DNA from: JAOPZW01 sp036379935 | Lineage (GTDB): Bacteria; Actinomycetota; Thermoleophilia; Solirubrobacterales; Solirubrobacteraceae | Reading direction: 5' to 3' | NCBI GenBank assembly: GCA_036379935.1 | Contig: DASVFT010000104.1 | Location: forward strand, 1-43,547 | Length of the DNA stretch: 43,547 nucleotides | Shown: positions 16,247-22,865 of the stretch, in pieces | Position numbering within the stretch: the stretch's first letter is position 1 | Layout of the letters: each line of letters begins with the position of its first letter | Program-made: the position numbers and the translations under genes | The notes under the pieces: model-generated | The model's input: only the letters and a program-made list of their open reading frames with translations | What the model was told of the DNA's origin: nothing | Databases searched by the model: none

Positions 16247-17002
16247 ATGGACGTCGGCGAGGTGGTCGCCATCGCGCTCGCCGGACTGGCGGCCGGGGCC
16301 ATCAACACGGTGGTGGGCAGCGGGACCCTCATCACTTTCCCGGTGCTGCTGGCCTTCGGCTACGCGCCGGTCACCGCCAACGTCTCGAACACGATCGGCC
16401 TCGTCCCGGGATCGCTGTCGGGCGCGCTGGGCTACCGGCGCGAGCTCGCCGGTCAGCGGGACCGCGTGCTGCGGCTCGGCACGGCATCGCTGCTGGGCGG
16501 CACGACGGGCGCCGCGCTCCTGCTGATCCTGCCCGCGTCGGCGTTCAAGGCGATCGTGCCCGCCTTCATCGCGATCGCGCTCGTGATGGTCGTGCTCCAG
16601 CCGCGCCTGAACCGGATGCTGGCTGCGCGCCGGACCAGCCGCCACACCGAGGGCGGGATCCTCACACCGCTCGCCGTCTATGCCGCCGGCGTCTACGGCG
16701 GCTACTTCGGCGCCGCGCAGGGCGTCCTGCTGATGGGCATCCTCGGCGTGGTCCTCCCGCAGGATCTGCAGCGCACCAACGCGCTGAAGAACGTCCTGAC
16801 CGCCATCGTCAACGGCGTCGCGGGCCTGTACTTCGCCTTCGCCGCGCACGTGGCGTGGGCGCCCGCGGGCATCATCGCCGGGGCGTCGGTCGTCGGCGGC
16901 CAGCTCGGCGCCCATTACGGCCGGCGGCTACCTCCGGCCGCGCTGCGGGGCGTGATCGTGGTGGTGGGCCTCACCGCGATCGTCCGCCTGCTCGCCACCT
17001 GA
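16247..17002 (+). CDS. TauE/SafE-family membrane permease
   Basis: A 251-residue polytopic membrane protein of the TauE/SafE (DUF81) family, whose characterised members export sulfite, sulfoacetate or related anions. Both family repeats are seen: AGAINTVVGSGTLITFPVLLAFGYAPVTANVSNTIGLVPG near the N-terminus and GVYGGYFGAAQGVLLMGILG after the central loop, with NALKNVLTAIVNGVA following. About eight helices are expected. ATG 16247 has AAAGGA eight bases upstream. The substrate is not predictable; the adjacent CsoR-regulated permease suggests a metal or sulfur stress context, but the genes are convergent. The last 75 bp overlap the 3' end of that permease gene. Confidence 0.85.
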   Translation: MDVGEVVAIALAGLAAGAINTVVGSGTLITFPVLLAFGYAPVTANVSNTIGLVPGSLSGALGYRRELAGQRDRVLRLGTASLLGGTTGAALLLILPASAFKAIVPAFIAIALVMVVLQPRLNRMLAARRTSRHTEGGILTPLAVYAAGVYGGYFGAAQGVLLMGILGVVLPQDLQRTNALKNVLTAIVNGVAGLYFAFAAHVAWAPAGIIAGASVVGGQLGAHYGRRLPPAALRGVIVVVGLTAIVRLLAT

Positions 17003-18214
17003 GGGCCCGGCCGCAAAGGCGGTGCGGCACTGCTCGGAGCAGAAGAAGTGCGTGCGCCCGCCGCGCTCGAGGCGCAGCGCCCTGTGGCGATCCACGGTCA
17101 TGCCGCACACCGGGTCGGTGGCGCCGCGACGCAGGGTGAGCGCCAGAAGCGCGGCGAAGACCGCCGTGGCAAGGACGTTGAGCGCGAGCTTGTAGTCGAC
17201 CGCGATCGAGCCGAACACGTCCTCGGTGCTCGGGCGCACGTCGGGGATGAGCCCGACCGCGCTGAAGACGAGGTCGACGGCGAGCGCCGCCAAGACGATG
17301 GTCACGAACATCAGCGCGGTGATCCGCAGCGCGAAGGCCGTGCCGTAGTACTTGCGATAGGCGACGACGATCGGCAGGACGATGAGGTCGGCGAAGATGA
17401 AGGCCATCACGCCGGCGAAGCTGATGCCGCCGGACCACAGCACAGCGGCGAGCGGGACGTTGCCGATCGAGCACACGAAGCTCAGCACGGCGATGACCGG
17501 CCCGATGAAGGCGCCCCAGACGGTCTGCACGGCCGACGGCGCGTCGTCGAGGAACAGGCCGTTGAAGAAGTCGTCGCCGAGGAGGGCGATGAAGCCGGCC
17601 AGCAGGAAGCCGAGCGTGATCTCCTTCCACAGCATCTGCCAGTCGCCGCGGAAGTTGTGCGCCACGTCGGACCAGGCTTGCACCGAGGTCAGCCGCTCGC
17701 GCCAGCTCCGCCCTTCGCTGCCGACGGCGTGGTGCTGGTGGCCCGCGTCGACGGAGCGGGCATGCTCGCGCGCCGCCTCCTCGACTTGGCGCGGGACGAA
17801 GTGCCTCAGCATTGCCCACATGAGGGCGATCATCACGATGCCGCCCACGTACTCGGCCAGCGTGAACTGCCAGCCGATCAGGATCCAGAGGACGAGCCCC
17901 AGCTCCCAGACGAGGTTGGTGGAGGCGAACTGGAAGGCCAGCGCGGCGGCCGCCGATGCGCCCTTCTGGAACAGGCTCTTGGCGATCGCGATCGCGGCGT
18001 AGGAGCAGGAGGAGGACGCGGCGCCGAGCGCCGTCGCCCTCGCGACCGGCGCGAGGCCGTCGCCCGCGAGCGCGTGCTCGATGCGCTCGCGGGGCACCCA
18101 GGCCTGGACGATGGCCGAGATCGCGAAGCCGAGCACGAGCGCCCACCAGACCTCCCAGGCCATGAGCACGGCGTTCCACAGGCCGTCGCCGACCTTTGCG
18201 AGCACGGAGTCCAC
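16928..18214 (-). CDS. ArsP_1/DUF318-type permease fused to a YHS domain with a His-rich tail
   Basis: A 428-residue protein. Residues 1 to about 345 form the permease with two cysteine-bearing family repeats, ASSSCSYAAIAIAKSLFQKGAS and CSIGNVPLAAVLWSGGISFAG. This family includes ArsP and SO_0444-type exporters of heavy metals or organoarsenicals. Residues 367-402 form a YHS-type metal-binding domain (DPVCGM, then FFCSEQC; cysteines at 370, 392 and 396). The C-terminus has HHHDH (417-421). CsoR ends 8 bp upstream, so the pair forms one operon. Copper or another soft metal is the likely substrate, inferred from CsoR. Start GTG 18214 is tentative; GTG 18205 is an alternative. The 3' 75 bp overlap the TauE gene. 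Confidence 0.83.
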   Translation of the reverse strand: MDSVLAKVGDGLWNAVLMAWEVWWALVLGFAISAIVQAWVPRERIEHALAGDGLAPVARATALGAASSSCSYAAIAIAKSLFQKGASAAAALAFQFASTNLVWELGLVLWILIGWQFTLAEYVGGIVMIALMWAMLRHFVPRQVEEAAREHARSVDAGHQHHAVGSEGRSWRERLTSVQAWSDVAHNFRGDWQMLWKEITLGFLLAGFIALLGDDFFNGLFLDDAPSAVQTVWGAFIGPVIAVLSFVCSIGNVPLAAVLWSGGISFAGVMAFIFADLIVLPIVVAYRKYYGTAFALRITALMFVTIVLAALAVDLVFSAVGLIPDVRPSTEDVFGSIAVDYKLALNVLATAVFAALLALTLRRGATDPVCGMTVDRHRALRLERGGRTHFFCSEQCRTAFAAGPSGGEQADDRGEAHHHDHAPQRGRR

Positions 18215-18222
18215 GGCCCGGC

Positions 18223-18531
18223 TCAGCCCCTGCGCATGAGCCGCCCGACGGCGGCCATCATCTCGTCGGTGCGGTCGACGCGCTCCTTGCCACCCGCGCC
18301 CATGACGCAGTGGCGCGCATGGTCGTCGAGGAGGCCCAGCGCGACCTTGTCGAGCGCGGCCTGGACCGCGCTGATCTGGGTGAGGACGTCGATGCAGTAG
18401 CGGTCGTCCTGGACCATGCCCTGGAGGCCGCGCACCTGGCCCTCGATGCGACGCAGGCGCGTGAGGAGCTGGGCCTTGGTGGCCGTATAGCCGCGGGGCG
18501 TGGTGGCGATGTCGCTCTCCATGACGGCCAT
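18223..18531 (-). CDS. csoR: CsoR-family metal-sensing repressor
   Basis: A 102-residue all-helical repressor of the CsoR/RcnR/FrmR family: LLTRLRRIEGQVRGLQGMVQDDRYCIDVLTQISAVQAAL, then LLDDHARHCV. The copper-sensor triad is complete, C46, H71 and C75, matching C36/H61/C65 of the tuberculosis CsoR; sulfur-sensing CstR lacks the histidine. It should release DNA on binding Cu(I). A classical GC-rich inverted-repeat operator lies just upstream of its start. It leads the minus-strand operon csoR-permease/YHS, and the divergent small membrane gene may share its control. Start ATG 18531; an in-frame ATG at 18522 is possible. Confidence 0.9.
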   Translation of the reverse strand: MAVMESDIATTPRGYTATKAQLLTRLRRIEGQVRGLQGMVQDDRYCIDVLTQISAVQAALDKVALGLLDDHARHCVMGAGGKERVDRTDEMMAAVGRLMRRG

Positions 18532-18532
18532 G

Positions 18533-18555
18533 GTACACACCCCATAGGGGTATAC
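18533..18555. promoter_or_regulatory. CsoR operator between csoR and the divergent membrane gene
   Basis: The core ACCCC-ATA-GGGGT (18539-18551) is a perfect inverted repeat flanked by TA/CA-rich bases, the typical CsoR site. It is immediately upstream of csoR and 20 bp before the divergent start, so one site could repress both. Confidence 0.7.
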
Positions 18556-18574
18556 GAGCGGCGACACTACGGCC

Positions 18575-18913
18575 ATGGATCGTTCCGTGCTGTGGTGCGC
18601 CGCGCTCGTCCAGGCCCTTGGAGTCGCCGTGCTCTCGGTTGCCCTGGGACTGACGTTGCCGCACTCGTTCTTCGAGGATTGGGGCTGGCTTGCCGGTCCT
18701 GGCACGTGGGCGCTGTGCGCGCTGGTCACCGCGCGCGTGGTCGGGCTTCCGCCGGTGCCGACGCTCATCGGCGCGGCGCTGGCCGGCCTGCCGAGCGTGC
18801 TCGCCGTGATCGTCGGCCTGCACTGGCTCGGGGCGGCGCTCGCGGTCGGGCTCTTCGCGATGTGGTGCGCGCGTCTGGCGCACGACCGCGGGCTGGCGGC
18901 GCGCGCGGCATAG
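18575..18913 (+). CDS. Small membrane protein divergent from csoR
   Basis: A 112-residue protein with about three hydrophobic segments (7-27, 40-56 and 63-97, the last possibly two short helices). A tryptophan-rich loop FFEDWGWLAGPGTW follows the first helix. No family is recognised. No metal-ligand cluster stands out: there are three cysteines (8, 48 and about 99) and few histidines. The CsoR operator sits only 20 bp upstream of its ATG, so metal-responsive expression is likely, but this is an inference from position. The SDR gene follows after 21 bp and could be co-transcribed. Confidence 0.6.
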   Translation: MDRSVLWCAALVQALGVAVLSVALGLTLPHSFFEDWGWLAGPGTWALCALVTARVVGLPPVPTLIGAALAGLPSVLAVIVGLHWLGAALAVGLFAMWCARLAHDRGLAARAA

Positions 18914-18934
18914 CGCCACGTAGCATGCCGCGCC

Positions 18935-19687
18935 ATGGATCTGGGCTTGCAGGGAAAGGTCGCGCTGGTCAGCGGCGCGTCGAAGGGCCTCGGCCGCGGC
19001 ATCGCCGCCGAGCTCGTGGCGGAGGGCGCGCGCGTGGCCGTCTCGTCGCGTTCGCGCGAACGCATCGAGGCGACGGCCGCTGAGCTCGGCGCGACGCCGT
19101 TCGTCCACGACACCGTCGACCTCGACGGCGCCCCGCGGCTGGTGGCCGAGGTGCACGACCAGCTAGGCCCCATCGACGTGCTCGTCTGCAACACCGGCGG
19201 CCCGCCCGGTGGACCCGACGCGCTGGGCTTCACGCGCGAACAGTGGCAGCAGGCCTACGTCTCGCTGGTGCTCGGCCCGATGGCGCTGGTCGAGGAGGTG
19301 CTCCCGGGCATGCGCGAGCGGGGCTTCGGCCGGATCCTCAACATCGCCTCGATCGGCGTGCGCGAGCCGATCGCCAACCTCATGCTCTCCAACGCCCACC
19401 GCGTGTCGATGATCACCGCCTTCAAGACGCTCGCGCGCCAGGTAGCCGCCGACGGCGTCACGCTCAACAGCCTCCTCCCCGGCCGCATCGACACCGATCG
19501 CATCGTCGAGCTGATGGGCTCGCGCGAGGCCGCCGAGGCCTTCGCCCGCGACGAGATCCCCCTCGGCCGGATGGGCACCGTCGAGGAGTTCGCCGCCGTC
19601 GCCGCCTTCCTGTGCTCGGCGCGGGCGAGCTACGTCACCGGCGAGACCGTGGCGGTCGACGGCGGCATGACCCGCTCGGTCTTCTGA
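18935..19687 (+). CDS. Short-chain dehydrogenase/reductase with atypical catalytic site
   Basis: A 250-residue classical-type SDR. The cofactor motif GASKGLGRG (14-22) and SSRSRE after the second strand favour NADP(H). N-T-G-G replaces the usual NNAG. LNIASIG supplies the catalytic Ser region, and the C-terminus has YVTGETVAVDGGM. The catalytic YxxxK appears to be missing: aligning IANLMLSNAHRVSMITAFKTLA with normal enzymes puts Ser where Tyr is expected and Arg where Lys is expected. A known subset of FabG-like SDRs has such SNxxR variants, so this may be a real subfamily with different chemistry. The substrate is unknown. It is not overlapped by other genes and ends 22 bp before tRNA-Glu. 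Confidence 0.85.
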   Translation: MDLGLQGKVALVSGASKGLGRGIAAELVAEGARVAVSSRSRERIEATAAELGATPFVHDTVDLDGAPRLVAEVHDQLGPIDVLVCNTGGPPGGPDALGFTREQWQQAYVSLVLGPMALVEEVLPGMRERGFGRILNIASIGVREPIANLMLSNAHRVSMITAFKTLARQVAADGVTLNSLLPGRIDTDRIVELMGSREAAEAFARDEIPLGRMGTVEEFAAVAAFLCSARASYVTGETVAVDGGMTRSVF

Positions 19688-19708
19688 GCCGTCCCCGCCG
19701 CCGCTCGA

Positions 19709-19781
19709 TACCCCCAGCGGGACTCGAACCCGCGATCTCCGCCTTGAAAGGGCGGCGTCCTGACCGCTAGACCATGGGGGC
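19709..19781 (-). tRNA. tRNA-Glu (TTC)
   Basis: A 73-nt cloverleaf. GCCCCCA pairs with TGGGGGT (first pair G-U), the discriminator is A, and CCA is not encoded. The anticodon stem CCGCC/GGCGG encloses loop CTTTCAA with anticodon TTC. The T-arm has GGTTCGAGTCC. TAGACT at 19792-19797 (minus strand), ten bases upstream, is its probable -10 box. Confidence 0.96.
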
Positions 19782-19823
19782 TGGTCCAGCCAGTCTAGAT
19801 GCCCGCTGCGTCCGACTCTGGTG

Positions 19824-19837
19824 CGAACGTATGTTCG
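19824..19837. promoter_or_regulatory. Perfect SOS (LexA) box
   Basis: CGAACGTATGTTCG fits the Gram-positive/actinobacterial LexA consensus CGAAC-RNRY-GTTCG exactly. It lies in the 179-bp gap between tRNA-Glu and tRNA-Lys. No intact SOS gene follows; only a gene remnant and a 39-codon open frame (19831-19950) do. Confidence 0.55.
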
Positions 19838-19862
19838 TGAAACCGAAGGACGAGGCTCGGGC

Positions 19863-19922
19863 GAGGTGGTCTGCGCCAACTGCCACAGGCGCCGTACGGC
19901 ACGACGAGGCGGGTGGCGGCGC
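19863..19922 (+). pseudogene. Remnant of an HNH-endonuclease-like C-terminus
   Basis: One frame reads EVVCANCHRRRTARRGGWRR. This closely resembles the C-terminal end of small actinobacterial HNH proteins, where CANCHRRR closes the zinc-binding HNH core. Upstream in this frame no CxxC, HNH core or start region is recognisable within the gap, so it looks like a decayed fragment between two tRNA genes. It carries two cysteines and the histidine of the terminal motif only. A chance match is possible given its 20-residue length. Confidence 0.4.
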
Positions 19923-19960
19923 GGCGGCCATTACCGCTTCCGCGCCCTAAGCTGCGCGAT

Positions 19961-20034
19961 GCCCCTGTAGCTCAACGGGCTAAGAGCAGGCGGCTTTTAA
20001 CCGTCAGGCGAGGGTTCGAGTCCCTCCGGGGGCA
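19961..20034 (+). tRNA. tRNA-Lys (TTT)
   Basis: A 74-nt cloverleaf. GCCCCTG pairs with CGGGGGC, the discriminator is A, and CCA is not encoded. The anticodon stem GGCGG/CCGTC encloses loop CTTTTAA with anticodon TTT. The T-arm has GGTTCGAGTCC. TAAGCT at 19948-19953 is a likely -10 box. The convergent MFS stop codon starts at the next base. Confidence 0.95.
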
Positions 20035-21438
20035 CTACGCCTCGGCCGGGGCCGCCGCCAGCGCGGCGTCCGGGTCGCGGGCTCGGACGCGGCCGAGGGC
20101 GAGGGCGAGGAGGCCGGCGGTGGCGGCGGGGATGGCCATGAGGACCCAGGCGGTGTGAAAGGACGTGAGCGCGTCCTCGGGAGCTGGCGTGCCGAGGACG
20201 GCGACGAGGACGGCGATGCCGAGCACGGCGCCGATCTGGCGAGAGGTCGCGGAGAGCGCGCTGCCGGTGGCGAAGCGCGAGTGCGGGAGCTCGGCGACCG
20301 CGGCGCTGCCCCAGGCGGCGAAGCTCAGGCCCACGCCGGTGCCGGTGAGCAGCGTCGCGGGCAGGTACTCGCTTGCGTAGTGCGGGGTGGCCTTGGTGAA
20401 GGCAGCGAAGACCAGGCAGCCGGCGGCGAAGAGCAGTCCGCCGGGGACCGCGACGACGCGCTGGCCAAAGCGGTCGGACAGGCGCCCGCCGAACGGCGCG
20501 CTGATCGCGGCCATGAGCGGTCCCGGGGTGACCGCCACGCCGGCCTTGAGCACCGACCAGTGCCACACCGAGGTCAGGAAGAGGATGTTGGCCAGCAGCA
20601 GCGCGTAGAAGCCCAGCGCGAAGAGGAAGACGCCGACGTTGGCGACGGCGAACGAGCGCACGCGCAGCAGGCCGAGCTCCACCACCGGTGCCGGATGGCG
20701 CGACGAGCGCACGACGAAGGCCACGAGCAGGAGCGCGGCCGCGACGAGCGCGCCGACGACGCGCCCTCCGCCCCAGCCCCACTCCTGGCCGTTGACGATC
20801 CCCAGCGAGAGCAGGCCGACGCTGCTGGCGAGGAGCACCGCCCCGCCGCCGTCGGGCAGCGGGCCGGGATGCTCGTCGCGTGTCTCGCGCGCCAGCACGC
20901 GACGCGCCGCGAGCAGCGCGGGCAGGCCGATCGCCAGGTTGACGAAGAAGACCCAGCGCCAGCTCGTCGCGTCGACCAGCACGCCACCCAGCGACGGCCC
21001 GGTGGCCGCGGCCACCGCCCCAGCCGCGCCCCAGAGCGCGGTGGCCGTCGCCCGCTGCTCGAGCGGGAACTCGGGCAGCAGCAGCGCCAGCGAGGTGGGA
21101 ACGAGGATCGCCGCTCCGGCGGCCTGCACGGCGCGCGCGGCGACCAGCACCTCCACGGAGGGCGCAACGCCGCAGGCGACGGAGGCGGCCAGGAAGAGCG
21201 TCGCGCCCGCGAAGAACATGCGCCGTCGGCCGAGACGATCCGACAGCCGCCCCGCGGGCACCAGGAGCGCGGCGAAGACGATGTTGTACGCGTTGAGGAT
21301 CCATGAGAGCCCCGCGAGCGACGTGGCGGGGAACGAGGACTCGACATCGGGAAAGGCGATGTTGACGATCGTCACGTCCAGGAAGCTCATGAAGACGGCG
21401 ACGGACGTGACGAGCAGGACCTTCCACCGTTGCTTCAT
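20035..21438 (-). CDS. DHA2-family MFS drug/proton antiporter (EmrB/QacA type)
   Basis: A 467-residue polytopic protein with about 14 membrane helices. Family motifs are present: FLDVTIVNIAFPDV in helix 1 (motif D1), GRLSDRLGRRRMF after helix 2 (motif A), GAAGAVAAATGPSLGGVL in helix 5 (antiporter motif C) and GGRLSDRFGQRVV in the second half. It should export hydrophobic drugs or metabolites using the proton gradient. It is divergent from an HxlR regulator, and one of two palindromic operators overlaps its ATG (21438), so repression by that regulator is very likely. Its stop codon directly abuts the 3' end of tRNA-Lys. Confidence 0.9.
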   Translation of the reverse strand: MKQRWKVLLVTSVAVFMSFLDVTIVNIAFPDVESSFPATSLAGLSWILNAYNIVFAALLVPAGRLSDRLGRRRMFFAGATLFLAASVACGVAPSVEVLVAARAVQAAGAAILVPTSLALLLPEFPLEQRATATALWGAAGAVAAATGPSLGGVLVDATSWRWVFFVNLAIGLPALLAARRVLARETRDEHPGPLPDGGGAVLLASSVGLLSLGIVNGQEWGWGGGRVVGALVAAALLLVAFVVRSSRHPAPVVELGLLRVRSFAVANVGVFLFALGFYALLLANILFLTSVWHWSVLKAGVAVTPGPLMAAISAPFGGRLSDRFGQRVVAVPGGLLFAAGCLVFAAFTKATPHYASEYLPATLLTGTGVGLSFAAWGSAAVAELPHSRFATGSALSATSRQIGAVLGIAVLVAVLGTPAPEDALTSFHTAWVLMAIPAATAGLLALALGRVRARDPDAALAAAPAEA

Positions 21439-21474
21439 GCAACGGATGCTACCAGATCCGTTGCATCATGCAAC
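21429..21474. promoter_or_regulatory. Double palindromic operator GTTGCWTCATGCAAC
   Basis: Two nearly identical 15-bp palindromes, GTTGCTTCATGCAAC (21429-21443) and GTTGCATCATGCAAC (21460-21474), lie 31 bp apart centre to centre, close to three helical turns. The inner half-sites also form an 11-bp perfect inverted repeat (21437-21447 with 21456-21466). One copy covers the MFS start codon; the other overlaps the -35 area of the HxlR promoter. Binding by the divergent HxlR protein is inferred. Confidence 0.7.
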
Positions 21475-21490
21475 CCGCGCGAGCTAGACT
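21461..21490 (+). promoter_or_regulatory. Candidate promoter of the HxlR gene
   Basis: TAGACT (21485-21490) is the recurring -10 hexamer of this window. The best -35 at a workable distance is TTGCAT (21461-21466, 18-bp spacer), which lies within the second palindrome, so the regulator would block its own promoter. Confidence 0.4.
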
Positions 21491-21502
21491 GGTGACCGTG
21501 AT

Positions 21503-21533
21503 CGCGCGGGGTCGGGCCCGGTGGCCCCGCGCG
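21503..21533 (+). other. 5' untranslated hairpin before the HxlR gene
   Basis: CGCGCGGGG (21503-21511) and CCCCGCGCG (21525-21533) are perfect 9-bp arms around 13 nt. The stem ends ten bases before the AGGAG ribosome binding site of the HxlR gene. A role in mRNA stability or translation is possible; no riboswitch family is recognised. Confidence 0.4.
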
Positions 21534-21556
21534 CGACACGTCAGGAGAGATCACGC

Positions 21557-22021
21557 ATGCTGCCCCGTACCTACGAGACACAGGTCTGCTCGGTCGCCCG
21601 GTCGCTCGAGGTCCTCGGCGACCGCTGGACGCTGCTCGTCCTGCGCGACGCCTTCACGGGCGTGCGCCGCTTCGAGGACCTCCAGCGCAGCCTCGGCGTG
21701 GCGCGCAACGTCCTCACCGACCGCCTGAACCGCCTCGTGGAGGAGGACGTCCTCGAGCGCGTCGCCTATCAGGAGCGCCCGGTGCGGTTCGAGTACCGGC
21801 TCACCGAGAAGGGCCTCGATCTGTGGCCGGTGCTCATGACGCTGCTTCAGTGGGGCGACCGCTACTACCTCGCGCCCGGCGGTCGGCCCAGGGTCGTCCG
21901 CCACCGCGAGTGCGGCGGCGAGGTCACCGGCCATCTGACCTGCGGCACGTGCGGCGCCGAGCTCGGCCCGCGCGACGTGGTCGCCGAGCCGGGCCCGGGC
22001 GCCGTCCGAGCGGTCGCCTGA
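21557..22021 (+). CDS. HxlR-family transcriptional regulator
   Basis: A 154-residue winged-helix regulator: CSVARSLEVLGDRWTLLVLRDAFTGVRRFEDLQRSLGVARNVLTDRLNRLVEEDVLERV is the classical HxlR opening, with one conserved Cys (C11) near the N-terminus. The C-terminus adds a putative zinc ribbon, HRECGGEVTGHLTCGTCGAEL, with three cysteines and a histidine, seen in some family members. AGGAG nine bases before ATG 21557 fixes the start. It is divergent from the MFS exporter, so it probably represses that gene and itself through the paired palindromes and is released by a drug or reactive electrophile. Its stop is one base from the convergent DUF892 stop. Confidence 0.9.
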   Translation: MLPRTYETQVCSVARSLEVLGDRWTLLVLRDAFTGVRRFEDLQRSLGVARNVLTDRLNRLVEEDVLERVAYQERPVRFEYRLTEKGLDLWPVLMTLLQWGDRYYLAPGGRPRVVRHRECGGEVTGHLTCGTCGAELGPRDVVAEPGPGAVRAVA

Positions 22022-22022
22022 G

Positions 22023-22811
22023 CTAGCTCCGCTTGGCGCGACTGGTGCCGCGCGACGAGCCGCCCGACTTCGAGGCGGCGCGGCCGCTCGAGGAGCCGGC
22101 GGGCTTGGAGGCCGCGCGGCCGCTCGAGGAGCGGGCGGGCTTTGAGGCCGCGGCGCTGCGCGACGAGCCGGCGGGCTTGGAGGCCGCGCGGCCGCCCGAC
22201 GTGCGGCGCGCGGCGCCGTTGGACTTCGTCGCCGCGCGCCGGGCGGAGGGGCCGTTGATCTCGGCCACCGGGACCTCGTCGTGGACGACGTCGAGGGCGA
22301 GCTGGTCGATGATGCCGGTGAGGAAGTCGGCCATCCGCTTCTCCTCGCGCTGGATCTCGCGCGCGAGCTTGGCGGTCTCCCTGTCGCCGACGCCCTTGGC
22401 GAGACCTTCGATGGCCCGGTAGGTCGCCATCTCCTCCGCCTCGTCCTGGAACTCCGTGCGGGCGTTCTTGAGCATCCGCTCCTGCGGTCCGGTGCCGCGA
22501 ATGGCGTGCAGCGGTCCCTGGGCCACGGCGGCCGCCTGCTGCACCGCCGTCTGCGCCGCGCGCACGCCCTTGGCCAGCGGCTCAGGACCGGGGACCGACG
22601 CCGTCTCGGCCTCGCCGCCGAGCTGCTTGATCCGCTTGGCCACGGCGCGCGCGTGGGCCTTGGTCTCCTTGAGGTGGTCTCGCAGCCGCGCCTTGTAGTC
22701 GCGGCGCGGCGTCATGGCGATGTGCGCCTGAAGCGCGATCTCGAGCCGCCGCTCGGTGGCGTACGCCTCGTTGAGGTACTGGACGAGCTTCTGGTCGCGC
22801 GTGGTCGTCAT
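22023..22811 (-). CDS. DUF892 ferritin-like protein with histone-H1-like tail
   Basis: A 262-residue protein. Residues 1 to about 170 are a DUF892 (YciF-type) ferritin-like bundle: DQKLVQYLNEAYATERRLEIALQAHI, then RLRDHLKETKAHARAVAKRIKQLGG, and DEAEEMATYRAIEGLA. The glutamates and histidines fit a di-iron-like four-helix bundle, although bound metal is unproven for the family. The last ~75 residues are a Lys/Arg/Ser/Ala/Pro-rich tail made of 12-residue repeats around SKPAGSSSGRAA, like bacterial histone-H1-like tails, and likely bind DNA. GGAGG five bases before ATG 22811 is a strong ribosome binding site. Together these suggest a DNA-associated stress protein, analogous to Dps; this is inference. 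It follows the YCII gene on the same strand after 54 bp. Confidence 0.82.
   Translation of the reverse strand: MTTTRDQKLVQYLNEAYATERRLEIALQAHIAMTPRRDYKARLRDHLKETKAHARAVAKRIKQLGGEAETASVPGPEPLAKGVRAAQTAVQQAAAVAQGPLHAIRGTGPQERMLKNARTEFQDEAEEMATYRAIEGLAKGVGDRETAKLAREIQREEKRMADFLTGIIDQLALDVVHDEVPVAEINGPSARRAATKSNGAARRTSGGRAASKPAGSSRSAAASKPARSSSGRAASKPAGSSSGRAASKSGGSSRGTSRAKRS
22072..22200 (-). repeat. 36-bp coding tandem repeat in the DUF892 tail
   Basis: About 3.5 imperfect 36-bp units start at 22072, 22108, 22144 and 22180. Each encodes 12 residues of the SKPAGSSSGRAA type. Such repeats expand and contract easily, so tail length may vary between strains. Confidence 0.75.
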
Positions 22812-22865
22812 GGGTCCTCCCAGGTGGTGGGCGTGAAACCGCGGCGTACCCGGTATGCGCCCCGG

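Noticed and set aside
22072..22200. CRISPR-like array
   Set aside because: The units are contiguous, in frame and code for a low-complexity protein tail; there are no spacers.
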